Notes under the pieces: generated by a model
What the model saw: the letters and a program-made list of their open reading frames with translations, nothing else
Told to the model about the DNA's origin: nothing
The model's database searches: none
Made by a program: the position numbers and the translations under genes
From: Streptomyces canus
GTDB taxonomy: Bacteria; Actinomycetota; Actinomycetes; Streptomycetales; Streptomycetaceae
NCBI RefSeq assembly: GCF_030816965.1
Contig: NZ_JAUSYQ010000002.1
Location: forward strand, 6,934,001-6,998,000
Length of the DNA: 64,000 bases
Reading direction: 5' to 3'
Shown here: positions 41,197 through 51,400 of the stretch, piece after piece
Position numbering within the stretch: position 1 is the first letter of the stretch
Layout of the letters: every line of letters begins with the position of its first letter

Positions 41197-43473
41197 GTGG
41201 AATTGTCAAACACCGGTTTTCCGGACGATGAATTGCGTCAGGAGCAGGAATTCATCGACGGACTGTACGCACATGTGGACGCCCTGCGGGGCGACACCGA
41301 GGCCGCCGTCACGGACGCGCTCGCCCAGGGCAACACCCCCCAACAGGCGCGGCTGGAGCGGGACATCCTGGTCGCCGAGCGCTCGGGGCTGCTGGCCGCG
41401 CTGAACGCGGTCGACGGCTCCCTCTGCTTCGGCCGGATCGACCTCACCTCGGGCACCACCCATCACATCGGCCGGATCGGACTGCGCACCGAGGACGCCG
41501 AACGCACCCCGATCCTCATCGACTGGCGGGCCGGCGTCGCCCGCCCCTTCTACCTGGCCACCGGCCACACCCCGATGGGCCTGCGCCGCCGCCGGCACAT
41601 CGGTACCGAGGGCCGCCGGGTGACCGACCTGCACGACGAGATCCTCGACCTGGGCGACCAGGAACGGACCGGTCACGAGGACCCGACCGGCGACGCCGTG
41701 CTGCTCGCCGCGCTCAACTCCGCGCGCACCGGCCGCATGAGCGACATCGTGCAGACCATCCAGGCCGAGCAGGACGAGATCATCCGCGCCCCCCACCGCG
41801 GGGTGCTGGTGGTCGAGGGCGGTCCGGGCACCGGCAAGACGGCCGTCGCCCTGCACCGGGCCGCGTATCTCCTCTACGAACACCGGGAGTTGCTGGCCAA
41901 GCGTGCCGTGCTGATCGTCGGCCCCAACCCCGCCTTCCTCGGCTACATCGGCGAGGTGCTGCCCTCGCTGGGCGAGACCGGCGTGCTGCTCGCGACGGTC
42001 GGGGAGCTCTTCCCCGGTGTGAAGGCGACGGCGACCGACAGCCGCGCGGCGGCCGCGGTGAAGGGGCGCGCCGCCATGGCGGACGTCCTCGCCGACGTCG
42101 TACGCGACTGGCAGGCTCTGCCCGACCCGGTGATCGCGATCGAGCACGACCGGGAGATCCTCATGCTCGACGACGGCCTGGTGAAGGTGGCCCGTGAGCG
42201 CACCCGGGCCGCCCGGCTGCCGCACAACGTGGCCCGTGAGCACTTCGAGGGCCACATCCTCAACACGCTCACCGACATGGTCGCCGAACGTATCGGCACG
42301 GATCCGTTCGACGGGACGAATCTGCTGGACCCGAGCGACATCACGCAGATCCGCGACGAACTCGCCGAGAACCCCGAAGTCTGGGCCGCCATCGACCAGT
42401 TGTGGCCGCGTCTGACCCCGCAGCGGCTGGTCGCGGACTTCCTCGCCGATCCGGTCGGCTACCTCCCCGACGAGGACGCGGCCGCCATCCGCCGCCCGGT
42501 GACCCGCGGTTGGACGGTGGCGGACGTACCCCTGCTCGACGAGGCGGCCGAACTCCTCGGCGTGGACGAACGGCTGGCCCGGGCCCGGGCCGAGCGCGAG
42601 CGGGAGACACAGGTCGCGTACGCGCAGGGTGTGCTGGACGTGTCGTACGCCTCGCGGACCTACGAGTTCGACGACAAGGACGAGGAGGACTCCGAGGTCC
42701 TGTCCGCGCACGACATCATCGACGCCGAGCGGTTCGCCGAGCGGCAGGAGGAGGACGACCACCGCAGCGCCGCCGAGCGCGCGGCGGCCGACCGCACCTG
42801 GGCGTTCGGGCACATCATCGTCGACGAGGCGCAGGAGTTGTCGCCGATGGCCTGGCGGCTGCTCATGCGGCGCAGCCCGACCCGTTCGATGACCCTGGTC
42901 GGCGACCCGGCGCAGACCGCGGAGGCGGCGGGTGTGGGGTCGTGGCAGAAGATCCTGGAGCCGTACGTCGAGGACCGCTGGGAGCACGCCCGGCTGGGCG
43001 TCAACTACCGCACCCCGGCCGAGATCATGGAGCTCGCGGCGGCCGTGGTGCGCGCGCAGAACCCCGGTTTCGAACCCCCGAGCTCGGTGCGGTCGACCGG
43101 CGTACGGCCCTGGGTGCGGGCCACCGACGACCTGCCCGGCGCGGTCGCGGAGGCGGTGAAGGAACTGACCCCCGCCGAGGGGCGGCTCGCGGTCATCGCT
43201 CCGCGCCATCTGCACCGCAGGCTGGCGGCCCGGCTCGACGGGGTGACCGCGGGCGCGGAGCCGGACCTGACACGGACCGTCGTACTCCTCGACCCCCGGC
43301 AGTCGAAGGGGCTCGAATTCGACTCCGTGCTCGTGGTCGAGCCGGGGCTGTACGGCACGAGTGACCTCTATGTGGCGCTGACCCGGGCGACTCAGCGGCT
43401 GGGGGTGCTGCACACGGGCCGACTGCCGAAGGCGCTGGCCGACACAGCAGTCCCGGGGATCGTCAAGACGTAA
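41197..43473 (+). CDS. helD: HelD-type RNA polymerase-recycling ATPase (class II)
   Basis: 758 residues, superfamily 1 UvrD/HelD-like motor that pulls stalled RNA polymerase from DNA and recycles it with ATP. N-terminal coiled-coil clamp (about 12-60; FIDGLYAHVDALRGDTEAAV), an actinobacterial beta-barrel insert (LIDWRAGVARPFYLATGHTPMG), Walker A VEGGPGTGKTAVALHRAAY, Walker B HIIVDEAQELSPMAW, GDPAQTAEAAGV, LGVNYRTPAEIMELA, QSKGLEFDSVLVVEP and YVALTRATQRLGV. The length and order match the HelD proteins of mycobacteria and streptomycetes, one branch of which (HelR) protects against rifamycins. No rifamycin-associated element was seen upstream. GTG 41197 follows GGGCGGGA. The upstream DNA is unusually AT-rich for this genome. 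Confidence 0.9.
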   Translation: MELSNTGFPDDELRQEQEFIDGLYAHVDALRGDTEAAVTDALAQGNTPQQARLERDILVAERSGLLAALNAVDGSLCFGRIDLTSGTTHHIGRIGLRTEDAERTPILIDWRAGVARPFYLATGHTPMGLRRRRHIGTEGRRVTDLHDEILDLGDQERTGHEDPTGDAVLLAALNSARTGRMSDIVQTIQAEQDEIIRAPHRGVLVVEGGPGTGKTAVALHRAAYLLYEHRELLAKRAVLIVGPNPAFLGYIGEVLPSLGETGVLLATVGELFPGVKATATDSRAAAAVKGRAAMADVLADVVRDWQALPDPVIAIEHDREILMLDDGLVKVARERTRAARLPHNVAREHFEGHILNTLTDMVAERIGTDPFDGTNLLDPSDITQIRDELAENPEVWAAIDQLWPRLTPQRLVADFLADPVGYLPDEDAAAIRRPVTRGWTVADVPLLDEAAELLGVDERLARARAERERETQVAYAQGVLDVSYASRTYEFDDKDEEDSEVLSAHDIIDAERFAERQEEDDHRSAAERAAADRTWAFGHIIVDEAQELSPMAWRLLMRRSPTRSMTLVGDPAQTAEAAGVGSWQKILEPYVEDRWEHARLGVNYRTPAEIMELAAAVVRAQNPGFEPPSSVRSTGVRPWVRATDDLPGAVAEAVKELTPAEGRLAVIAPRHLHRRLAARLDGVTAGAEPDLTRTVVLLDPRQSKGLEFDSVLVVEPGLYGTSDLYVALTRATQRLGVLHTGRLPKALADTAVPGIVKT

Positions 43474-43557
43474 CTGCTCAGGCCATGGTCACTGCGTATG
43501 CACGGCCGGTGCGATAAGCGTGCGGTACGTAAGCCCACTCCCACGCGGCCCCGCCGG

Positions 43558-43584
43558 ACTGCGCCCCCACACTCGGGGCGCAGT
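43558..43584 (+). terminator. Hairpin terminator after helD
   Basis: ACTGCGCCCC (43558-43567) pairs with GGGGCGCAGT (43575-43584), 7-nt loop, 85 bp after the helD stop. Confidence 0.6.
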
Positions 43585-43911
43585 ACACGCGGCCATCGCT
43601 GCTCATGGTCACGGACCAAGGTGTTCGGCTGCCCTGTGGAGTTGTGCGACGAGCTGGTCATGGAGTCGACAAAGGCCGAATCCTTCCGTAAAGAATCCCA
43701 AATTCCGGTAATGGTAGACGAGTTGGCGGGCCGCGGCAGCTGAGGCGACCCGACGTGCGCCGACCGCGCGTCCGCTCCGTATGTCCTGATCCGCGCCCCT
43801 GGCGAAAACAGGTAAGTGAGTATCAGACCACCCCGGACCGACCTGTCGGCCGAGCGCCCGGAGGTGCTCGCTTTACCTAATGGAATGGTCAGGAGGTTCG
43901 GTCGAACGCCC

Positions 43912-43942
43912 TTGACGTGTGCAAGTAAGAACCGGTTAAGGT
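43912..43942 (+). promoter_or_regulatory. Candidate promoter of the LamG/RHS operon
   Basis: TTGACG (43912-43917) and TAAGGT (43937-43942) are separated by 19 bp, or 18 bp with TTAAGG. The spacer is longer than the ideal 17, which suggests a weak or activated promoter. It lies about 70 bp before the ATG at 44011. Confidence 0.45.
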
Positions 43943-44010
43943 CCCGTCCGTTTTTGAACTTCTCATGACCCCGACGTGGGGACGCTGTGAGGGCGGAGGG
44001 GGCGGGGGAC

Positions 44011-47000
44011 ATGCGTGTGACTCGGGAACGGCGGTACGGCAGATCGGTGATCGCCGTGATCGCGGCGGCGGTCGTGGCGAGCGGGGTGCCGTCGACGGGG
44101 ACCGGCAGCCAGGCGCAGGCCGCGCATCGCTCGACCGCTGCCGTCGGTGCCGGCAGACATCCTGCCAGGACCGCGGCCACGTCGGCCGCCGCCGCGGAAG
44201 CGGCCACCACGGGCGGTGCCAAGGTCGAGATCACCTCGCTGCGCACGGAGTCGAGTGAGGTGTACGCCACCCCCGACGGGCAGTTCGAGGAGGTGCAGCA
44301 CCTCAAGCCCGTCCGCACCCGGGTCGACGGACGGTGGAGGGGAATCGACGACACCCTCGCCCGGCGCTCCGACGGCCTCGTGGCCCCGAACGCGGTCGCG
44401 GTGGGCCTCTCCTTCTCCGGTGGCGGCGGAGGTCCGCTGGTCACGATCGAACGGGCCGGGCGAAAACTGTCGTTCACGTGGCCGACCACGCTGCCCGCGC
44501 CGACCCTTCACGGGGACACGGCCACCTACCCGGACGTCCTGCCGGACGTCGACCTCAAGCTGCGCGCCGTCACGGACGGCTTCTCCGAGGTGCTGGTCGT
44601 CAACACCCCCGAGGCGGCGAAGAACCCGGCCCTTGCGGAGCTGAAGCTGGGCGTCGACTCGCCGGGGCTGGACCTGCGCACCTCTGACTCCGGCGGCCTG
44701 GAGGCCGTCGACGAGAACGCCGGCGGAGTGGTGTTCCAGGCCGGGCAGCCGGTGATGTGGGACTCCACACGGGAGTCGGCCACGGCCGATGGCGCCGCAG
44801 GCGCCGCGTCGACCGGCGTTGCCTCGCCCGCGGTTGCCTCACCCACCGCGGCGTCGGCCGCCCCGAAGAGCCTCGCGACCGCGGACGGTGCCGCGGCCAG
44901 GACCGTCACCGCGGCTGCCGCTTCCGCCGGGAAGGACGCCACGGCCGAAGGTCCCGGCGACGCCGCCAAGGTCGCCCCCATCGGTGTGGACATCGCCCGC
45001 GGCCGACTCGAACTCACCCCCGACCAGAAGCTGTTGACCGCCAAGGACACCACGTTCCCGGTCTACATCGACCCGCAGACCTACACGCCCAAGGCGGGCG
45101 AATGGACGATGGTCTCGCGCTACTGGGCGTCCTCGCCCCAGTGGCGGTTCAACGGCGATTCGGACGCGGGCGTCGGCTACTGCGGCTGGGACTACTGCGC
45201 GCCGTACGACGTGAAGCGGCTGTTCTACAAGTTCCCCACGTCGAGGTTCGCCGGCAAGTCGATCCTCAGCGCGACCTTCGTGGCCCATGAGACCTGGTCC
45301 GGCTCCTGCGACGGGCGCTCCGTGCAGCTGTGGCGCACCAAGTCCTTCGACTCGGGGACGACGTGGAACAGCTCGTCCGACAACTGGCTCGATGAACTCG
45401 ACTCCAAGGACGTCGCCAAGGGCGCGAGTTCCTCCTGCCCGGGCGGTGACGTGGAGTTCGACGCGACGGCGGGTGTGAAGTACGCGTCCTCGCACGATTC
45501 GGCGTACACCTCCTTCGGGCTGCGGGCGGCGAACGAGGACGACAAGTACGGCTGGAAGCGGTTCTCCGACGACGCCTATCTGCGCGTGAAGTACAACCAG
45601 CCGCCCAAGCAGCTCGCCATGAGTCAGCTGACGATGTCCCCCGGCAACACCTGCCGGACACCGTCGAACAAGGTCTCCATCCGCTCGTTGCCGCAGATCT
45701 CGGCGAACGACGTCAAGGACCCCGACAGCGACCAGGTCAGCGTGCAGTTCCAGCTGCTGTGGGACACGGGTAGCGGCCTCAAGGCCCAGTGGACGTCCGC
45801 CCGGATGACCCCGCGGGCCTCCGGCAAGGACTTCAGCACCACGCTCACCGAGACCCTCTCCAACGGCAAGAAGATCCCGAAGAACACGACGGTGGCCTGG
45901 GTCGCCCGGACCTGGGACTACGACGCGGGCACCTACTACAGCGCCTCGCCCTGGTCGTCCTCGGGATCGGCCACCAGCTGCTACTTCGTGTGGGACACCA
46001 CCATCCCGGTCGGCCCGACCGTCACGTCGGGCGACTACCCGGCCAAGAACGACGCCGACCCCAACGACCCCGTGTACGACGGCGTCGGCCGCTACGGCAC
46101 CTTCACCGTCGACACCCCGGACACGGACGTCGTGAAGTACCAGTACGGCGTCAACGAGGACGCGTCTTCCGACAACGAGGTCACCACCTCCGCGGGCGCC
46201 GCCCGCACGATCAGCTTCCGCCCGACCCGCTCCGGCACCAACTTCCTGACCGTCCAGGCCATCGACTCGGCGGGCCGGATCAGCGAACCCACCACCTACG
46301 TCTTCCGCGTCAAGCAGGGCCAGCCGGTGCGCGCCGAGTGGAAGCTGGACGAGGCGGCCACGGCCACCCAGGCCGAGGGCAGCGCCGGCACCCGCACGCT
46401 CGACGTGCAGGGCAACCCGACCCTGGGCGTCGAAGGCAAGAAGGGCACCGCGGTCGGCTTCGACGGGGTCGACGACTACCTCGTCTCCGACATCCCGACC
46501 GTGGACACCTCCGTCAGCTTCTCGGTGTCCGCGTGGGTCAAGCTGGACAAGCTGCCCGACACGGCCGCGGTGATCGCCGCGCAGCCGGGCAACAACGCGC
46601 CCGGGTTCGAGCTGTACTACTCCAAGACGTACGACCGGTGGGCGTTCAACCAGTACACGGCGGACACCGCCTCTGCCACTCCGGTGCGTGCGATGCAGGC
46701 GGCCGCGGGCGGGGTCAAGGCGGGTGAGTGGGTGCACCTGGTGGGCGTCTACGGGCTCGGTGCCCAGCAGTTGTCCCTCTATGTCAACGGCACTCTCGCC
46801 GGTACGGCGGCGTACTCCACCCCGTGGGACGCGCGCCGTGGTCTCCAGATCGGCGCCGGTTCGTACAGCGGGTCACCGGCCAGCTTCTTCCCGGGCACGA
46901 TCGACGACGTCCGGATGTACGAAAAGCCCCTGTCGTCGACCGAGGTGAGCAACCTCTACAGCAGCGGGAACATCGGCAACGGTCGTCCGGCCCGTGCGGT

Positions 47001-48432
47001 CTTCCCGCTCGACGAACAGGCCACCGACACCGACGGCAACGCCACGACTCAGCTCACCGGCCGCGCCGATGTCAACCCGGCGGTGCTCAGCGGCGGGGCC
47101 AAGCTCGGGCAGGCGGGCCGCGCCGGCACCGCGCTGAGCCTGGACGGCGTCGACGACTACGCCGTCACCGCGGGCCCCCACCTCAACAACCAGCAGAGCT
47201 TCTCGGTCGCCGCCTGGGCCAAGCTCTCCAAGACCAAACCCACGCACGGGGCGGTCATCGCGGCCCAGGAGGGCAGCGTGATGCCGGGCTTCGAGCTGTA
47301 CTACTCGGCGACCTACGGCTGGAGCTTCAACCAGTACTCCTCCGACACCACCAGCGGCACCCCGCTCAGGGCGGCGCAGGGTGATCCGGCGCTGGCCCCG
47401 GGCGGTGAGTGGACGTACGTCGTGGGCTCCTACGACGCCGTCTCCGACGACCTGCGCCTCTATGTACAGGGCAAGTGGGTGGCGACCACGAAGGTCACCG
47501 CGCCCTTCTACGCGGGCGGCCCCGTGATGATCGGCGCCAGCCGCTTCAGCGGCACCCCGAGCAGCTTCTTCCCGGGACAGATCTCGGACGTGCAGCTGTA
47601 CGACCGGGCGCTGTCCGCCCCTGAGATCGCGGCGATGTTCGACAGCACGGCCACGGTGGAGGGCCGGTGGAAGCTGGACGCGGCCTCCGCGGGCAGCTCG
47701 GCCGACGACCTGGTCCGCGAGGACCACACCGCCCACCCGCTCACCCTGGGCAGCGGTGCGGCGATCGACGACACCAGCTTCACCAACATGGTCGGCACCG
47801 GCGACCTGACGCTGGACGGCTCCGCAGGCGGCTATGCGGCGACCGCGACTTCACCTGTCGACACCAGCAAGAGCTTCACGGTGTCCGCCTGGGTGACCGC
47901 GCCCAGCCGGCCGACCAAGGCGGTCACGGTGATGAGCATGGCCGGGGCCACCACCAACGGGTTCGCGGTGCGCTATGTCCCGGACGCCACCGACCCGGCG
48001 AACGCGGGGCGTTGGCAGCTGGTCCTGGCGAACGCGGACAGCGCGACCGCCACCACGGCCACGGCCGAGCACAGCAATTTCCAGAACAACACCTCCTGGA
48101 ACCACATCCTGGTCGTCTACGACGCCTTCGCCGGCCGGATGAGCCTCTACGTCGACGGCCAGACCCAGGTCAGGTCGTGCGTCGACAACGACGACGACGG
48201 CGTGCCCGACGACCCCGCATGCACCGAAGAGGTGTCGTGGAACACCGCGGTGCTGCCCTTCGCCGCCGCCAAGGGGCTCCAGATCGGCCGGCTCAAGACC
48301 GGCGCGAGCACCTGGGGCGAGTACTGGAGCGGCGCCGTCGACGACGTGTGGGCGCTCCAAGGAGCCGCCACCGACAGCCAGATCGCCGCCCTCGCCGGTG
48401 GTGCCGACCTGGACACCATCACCGGGCCCTGA
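44011..48432 (+). CDS. Large secreted DNRLRE / triple LamG-domain protein
   Basis: 1473 residues. Signal peptide (MRVTRERRYGRSVIAVIAAA, cleavage near QAQA). N-terminal module about 70-340 (VEITSLRTESSEVYATPDGQFEE), then a DNRLRE/beta-sandwich segment (about 360-530: FNGDSDAGVGYCGWDYCAPYD, KRLFYKFPTSRFAGKSIL) and an Fn3-like region (about 535-770). Three concanavalin A/LamG domains follow, at about 773-990 (VRAEWKLDEAATATQ, FDGVDDYLVSD), 994-1213 (FPLDEQATDTD, LDGVDDYAV) and 1216-1467 (VEGRWKLDAAS). LamG folds bind glycans or proteins. ATG 44011 follows a purine-rich site. The gene ends 24 bp before the RHS toxin, same strand, so it is probably a cell-surface or carrier partner. Protein-level function is inferred from domain family only. 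Confidence 0.9.
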   Translation: MRVTRERRYGRSVIAVIAAAVVASGVPSTGTGSQAQAAHRSTAAVGAGRHPARTAATSAAAAEAATTGGAKVEITSLRTESSEVYATPDGQFEEVQHLKPVRTRVDGRWRGIDDTLARRSDGLVAPNAVAVGLSFSGGGGGPLVTIERAGRKLSFTWPTTLPAPTLHGDTATYPDVLPDVDLKLRAVTDGFSEVLVVNTPEAAKNPALAELKLGVDSPGLDLRTSDSGGLEAVDENAGGVVFQAGQPVMWDSTRESATADGAAGAASTGVASPAVASPTAASAAPKSLATADGAAARTVTAAAASAGKDATAEGPGDAAKVAPIGVDIARGRLELTPDQKLLTAKDTTFPVYIDPQTYTPKAGEWTMVSRYWASSPQWRFNGDSDAGVGYCGWDYCAPYDVKRLFYKFPTSRFAGKSILSATFVAHETWSGSCDGRSVQLWRTKSFDSGTTWNSSSDNWLDELDSKDVAKGASSSCPGGDVEFDATAGVKYASSHDSAYTSFGLRAANEDDKYGWKRFSDDAYLRVKYNQPPKQLAMSQLTMSPGNTCRTPSNKVSIRSLPQISANDVKDPDSDQVSVQFQLLWDTGSGLKAQWTSARMTPRASGKDFSTTLTETLSNGKKIPKNTTVAWVARTWDYDAGTYYSASPWSSSGSATSCYFVWDTTIPVGPTVTSGDYPAKNDADPNDPVYDGVGRYGTFTVDTPDTDVVKYQYGVNEDASSDNEVTTSAGAARTISFRPTRSGTNFLTVQAIDSAGRISEPTTYVFRVKQGQPVRAEWKLDEAATATQAEGSAGTRTLDVQGNPTLGVEGKKGTAVGFDGVDDYLVSDIPTVDTSVSFSVSAWVKLDKLPDTAAVIAAQPGNNAPGFELYYSKTYDRWAFNQYTADTASATPVRAMQAAAGGVKAGEWVHLVGVYGLGAQQLSLYVNGTLAGTAAYSTPWDARRGLQIGAGSYSGSPASFFPGTIDDVRMYEKPLSSTEVSNLYSSGNIGNGRPARAVFPLDEQATDTDGNATTQLTGRADVNPAVLSGGAKLGQAGRAGTALSLDGVDDYAVTAGPHLNNQQSFSVAAWAKLSKTKPTHGAVIAAQEGSVMPGFELYYSATYGWSFNQYSSDTTSGTPLRAAQGDPALAPGGEWTYVVGSYDAVSDDLRLYVQGKWVATTKVTAPFYAGGPVMIGASRFSGTPSSFFPGQISDVQLYDRALSAPEIAAMFDSTATVEGRWKLDAASAGSSADDLVREDHTAHPLTLGSGAAIDDTSFTNMVGTGDLTLDGSAGGYAATATSPVDTSKSFTVSAWVTAPSRPTKAVTVMSMAGATTNGFAVRYVPDATDPANAGRWQLVLANADSATATTATAEHSNFQNNTSWNHILVVYDAFAGRMSLYVDGQTQVRSCVDNDDDGVPDDPACTEEVSWNTAVLPFAAAKGLQIGRLKTGASTWGEYWSGAVDDVWALQGAATDSQIAALAGGADLDTITGP

Positions 48433-48456
48433 CGAAGGAACGAGGACGAAGCGATC

Positions 48457-51400
48457 GTGATGCGAGCACGGATGATGGCGAGAGGCATACGGGCCCGGGT
48501 CGCCCTCCTCGTCCCCGCCGTTCTGGTGGGGGCGATCCTCCAGGCCACGGCAGCGCCGGAGGCCGAGGCGGGTGACACACCGCGCGTACCGAGCGCGGAG
48601 AAGCCGCTGACCGGACACGGGGTGACGCCCCGCGCCCGGACGAACGACGGCGAGCCGCGACTCCCGAAGGCCGCGCCCAAGCACACCTGGGCGGCGGCGG
48701 GATCGGCGACGGTCACGGTGGCGAAGGGGGCGACGCGGGCCGGGAGCCTGCCGATCTCCCTCGGAGCGCCCCGGAAGAAGGCTCGGACTCCGTTGTCCGG
48801 CAAAGCGGTTGTCCGGGTCCTCGACCAGAGGACCACCGAGCGCGTCGGCATCGACGGTCTGCTGTTCTTTGTCACCCCGCAGCAGGGGGCACAGGGCGAC
48901 ACCGTCGGCGTCAGTGTCGACTACGCCGAGTTCGCCCAGGCGTACGGCGGTTCGTACGCGGCCCGCCTGAAGCTCGTACGGCTGCCCGCGTGCGCGGCGA
49001 CCGACCCGGGCGACAGCAGGTGCACGACCCGGACCCCGGTCGCCGCACACAACGACACCGCCGCACAGACGCTCACCGCCGACGCCCTGACGCTGCCGAA
49101 GCGGAGCGAGAAGGTCGCCAAGGGCAGCGCCGCCACGGCCGCCCCCATGCTGCTCGCCGCCACTTCAGGCGGCTCCAGTGACCACGGCGACTACACCGCC
49201 AGCCAGCTCTCCGCGTCCTCGTCCTGGAAGACCGACCTCAACTCCGGTGACTTCTCCTGGTCGTACGACATGCCGGTGCCGGGTGTCCCCGGCGCGTTCG
49301 CGCCGACGGTGACCCTCGCCTACTCCTCGGGCGGCATCGACGGCCGGACGGCCAACACCAACAACCAGTCCTCCTGGGCCGGCGACGGCTTCAGCCTGTG
49401 GCCCGGATCCATCGAGCGCAGCTACAAGTCCTGTGCCGACGACGGGGTGAAGAACGCCGACGGCACCAAGCCCGGCGACGTGTGCTGGGCGTACGACAAC
49501 GCGACGCTGTCGTTCAACGGCCACTCCGGCGAGCTGATCGCGACCGGCACCAACACCTTCCGGATCAAGGGCGACGACGGCACCCGGGTCGAGCGGATCT
49601 ACGGCTCCACCGGCGACGTGCGCTCCAATGGCGCCCACAACGACGAGTACTGGAAGGTCACCACCACCGACGGCACCCAGTACTACTTCGGCTACAACCG
49701 GCTCCCCGGGTGGGCCTCCGGCAGTCCCGAGACCAACTCCACCTGGAACGTCCCGGTGTTCGGCGACGACGACGGCGAGCCCTGCCACGCCTCCGCCTTC
49801 GCCGACTCCTGGTGCCAGCAGGGCTGGCGCTGGAACCTCGACTACGCCGTCGACCCACACGGCAACAGCATCGCCTATTACTACAACAAGGAGACCAACT
49901 ACTACGCGCGTGACCTGAAGCCGGCCGACGAGACGGTCTACGACCGCGGCGGCTACCTCGACCACATCGACTACGGGCTGCGCAGCACCTCCGCCTACTC
50001 CGCGAAGGCGTTGGCGAAGGTCCAGTTCACCTCCGCCGAGCGCTGCCTGCCCGAGACCGGCGTGACCTGCGCGGCGGACACGATCGACGACAAGTCGTTC
50101 TACTGGTACGACACCCCCTGGGACCTGAACTGCAAGTCCGGCGAGGACTGCACCAAGTCGTACTCACCGAGCTTCTGGACCCGCAAGCGGCTGACCGGCG
50201 TCACCACGGAGGTCCTCCAGTCCGGCGGCAGCTACACCCCCGTCGACACCTGGACGCTCGACCACCGCTGGGGCATGGCCGACATCGACTACCAGCTGCT
50301 GCTCGCCTCGATCCAGCACACCGGGAAGTCGACGACCCCGGAAATCACCCTGCCCAAGGTCACCTTCGCCTACGACCAGCGCGCCAACCGGCTCGACATC
50401 GACGGCGACGACACCTCCCCGTTCATCAAGGAACGCCTGTCGACGATCGACGACGAGTCCGGCGGCGAACTCGCCGTGCAGTACTCGACGGCCGCTTGTG
50501 ACGCCGCGAACCTGCCGACCCCGCAGACCAACGCCACACGCTGCTTCCCGGTGTACTTCACCAAGGAAGGCGACGTGGACCCGAGCCTTCAGTGGTTCGA
50601 CAAGTACGTCGTCGACTCCGTCACCCAGGTCGACCGCACCAAGTCCTCGCCGGAGATGGTCACCCGCTACAGCTATCTGGACGGAGCGGCCTGGCACTAC
50701 GACGACGATGACGGGCTGACCAAGGAGAAGTACAAGACCTGGTCGACCTGGCGCGGTTACGGGCACGTCCGGGTGCAGACCGGCGGCCAGGACCCGGTCG
50801 GCATGAAGTCGCAGACCGACCACTGGTTCCTGCGCGGCATGGACGGCGACCGGGCGGCGCCCTCCGGCGGCACCAAGTCGGCCTCCGTCTCCGACGACAA
50901 CGGCGGCACGATCACCGACGACGACGCGGTGGCCGGCTTCGAGTACAAGACGGAGCAGTACAGCGGCCCCGGCGGCCACGTCCTGGAGAAGACGGTCAGC
51001 ACGCCCTGGCACCACCAGACCGCGTCCCGCGTCCGCACGTGGGGTACGACCACGGCCAACCTGACCGGCACCGCCTCGACTCGCACCTGGACCTCCCTGG
51101 ACGACGGGGCGGGCAGCGCCTGGCGGACGACGTACAAGACCAACACCTTCGAGAACACCGCCGGACGGGTCGTCCAGACCGACGACTTCGGCGACGAGAC
51201 CACCTCGAAGGACAACCAGTGCACCCGCACGACCTACGTGGACAACACCACCGCCTGGATCCTGACCAAGCCCGCCCGCTCGGAGACGGTCGCGGTCAAG
51301 TGCGCCGACACCCCCGACCGTACGAAGGACGTCGTCTCCGACGTGCGGTCCGCCTACGACGGCCAGGGTTACGGGGCCGCCCCCACCAAGGGCGACGCCA

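Larger units (their letters stand above)
43474..44010. other. Gene-free 537 bp: helD terminator and promoter of the toxin locus
   Basis: A hairpin, ACTGCGCCCC (43558-43567) with GGGGCGCAGT (43575-43584), ends helD. Near the right end a likely promoter lies at 43912-43942: -35 TTGACG (43912-43917) and -10 TAAGGT (43937-43942). The segment 43650-43742 has one short open frame with ordinary residue content (LCDELVMESTKAESFRKESQ) but no ribosome site or start in a good place; I do not call it a gene. Nothing else seen. Confidence 0.6.

Noticed and set aside
43498..43743. An 81-codon frame between helD and the LamG gene
   Set aside because: Start overlaps the helD terminator hairpin and there is no ribosome site. 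Only the last 30 residues look protein-like, so I recorded it as unsupported.
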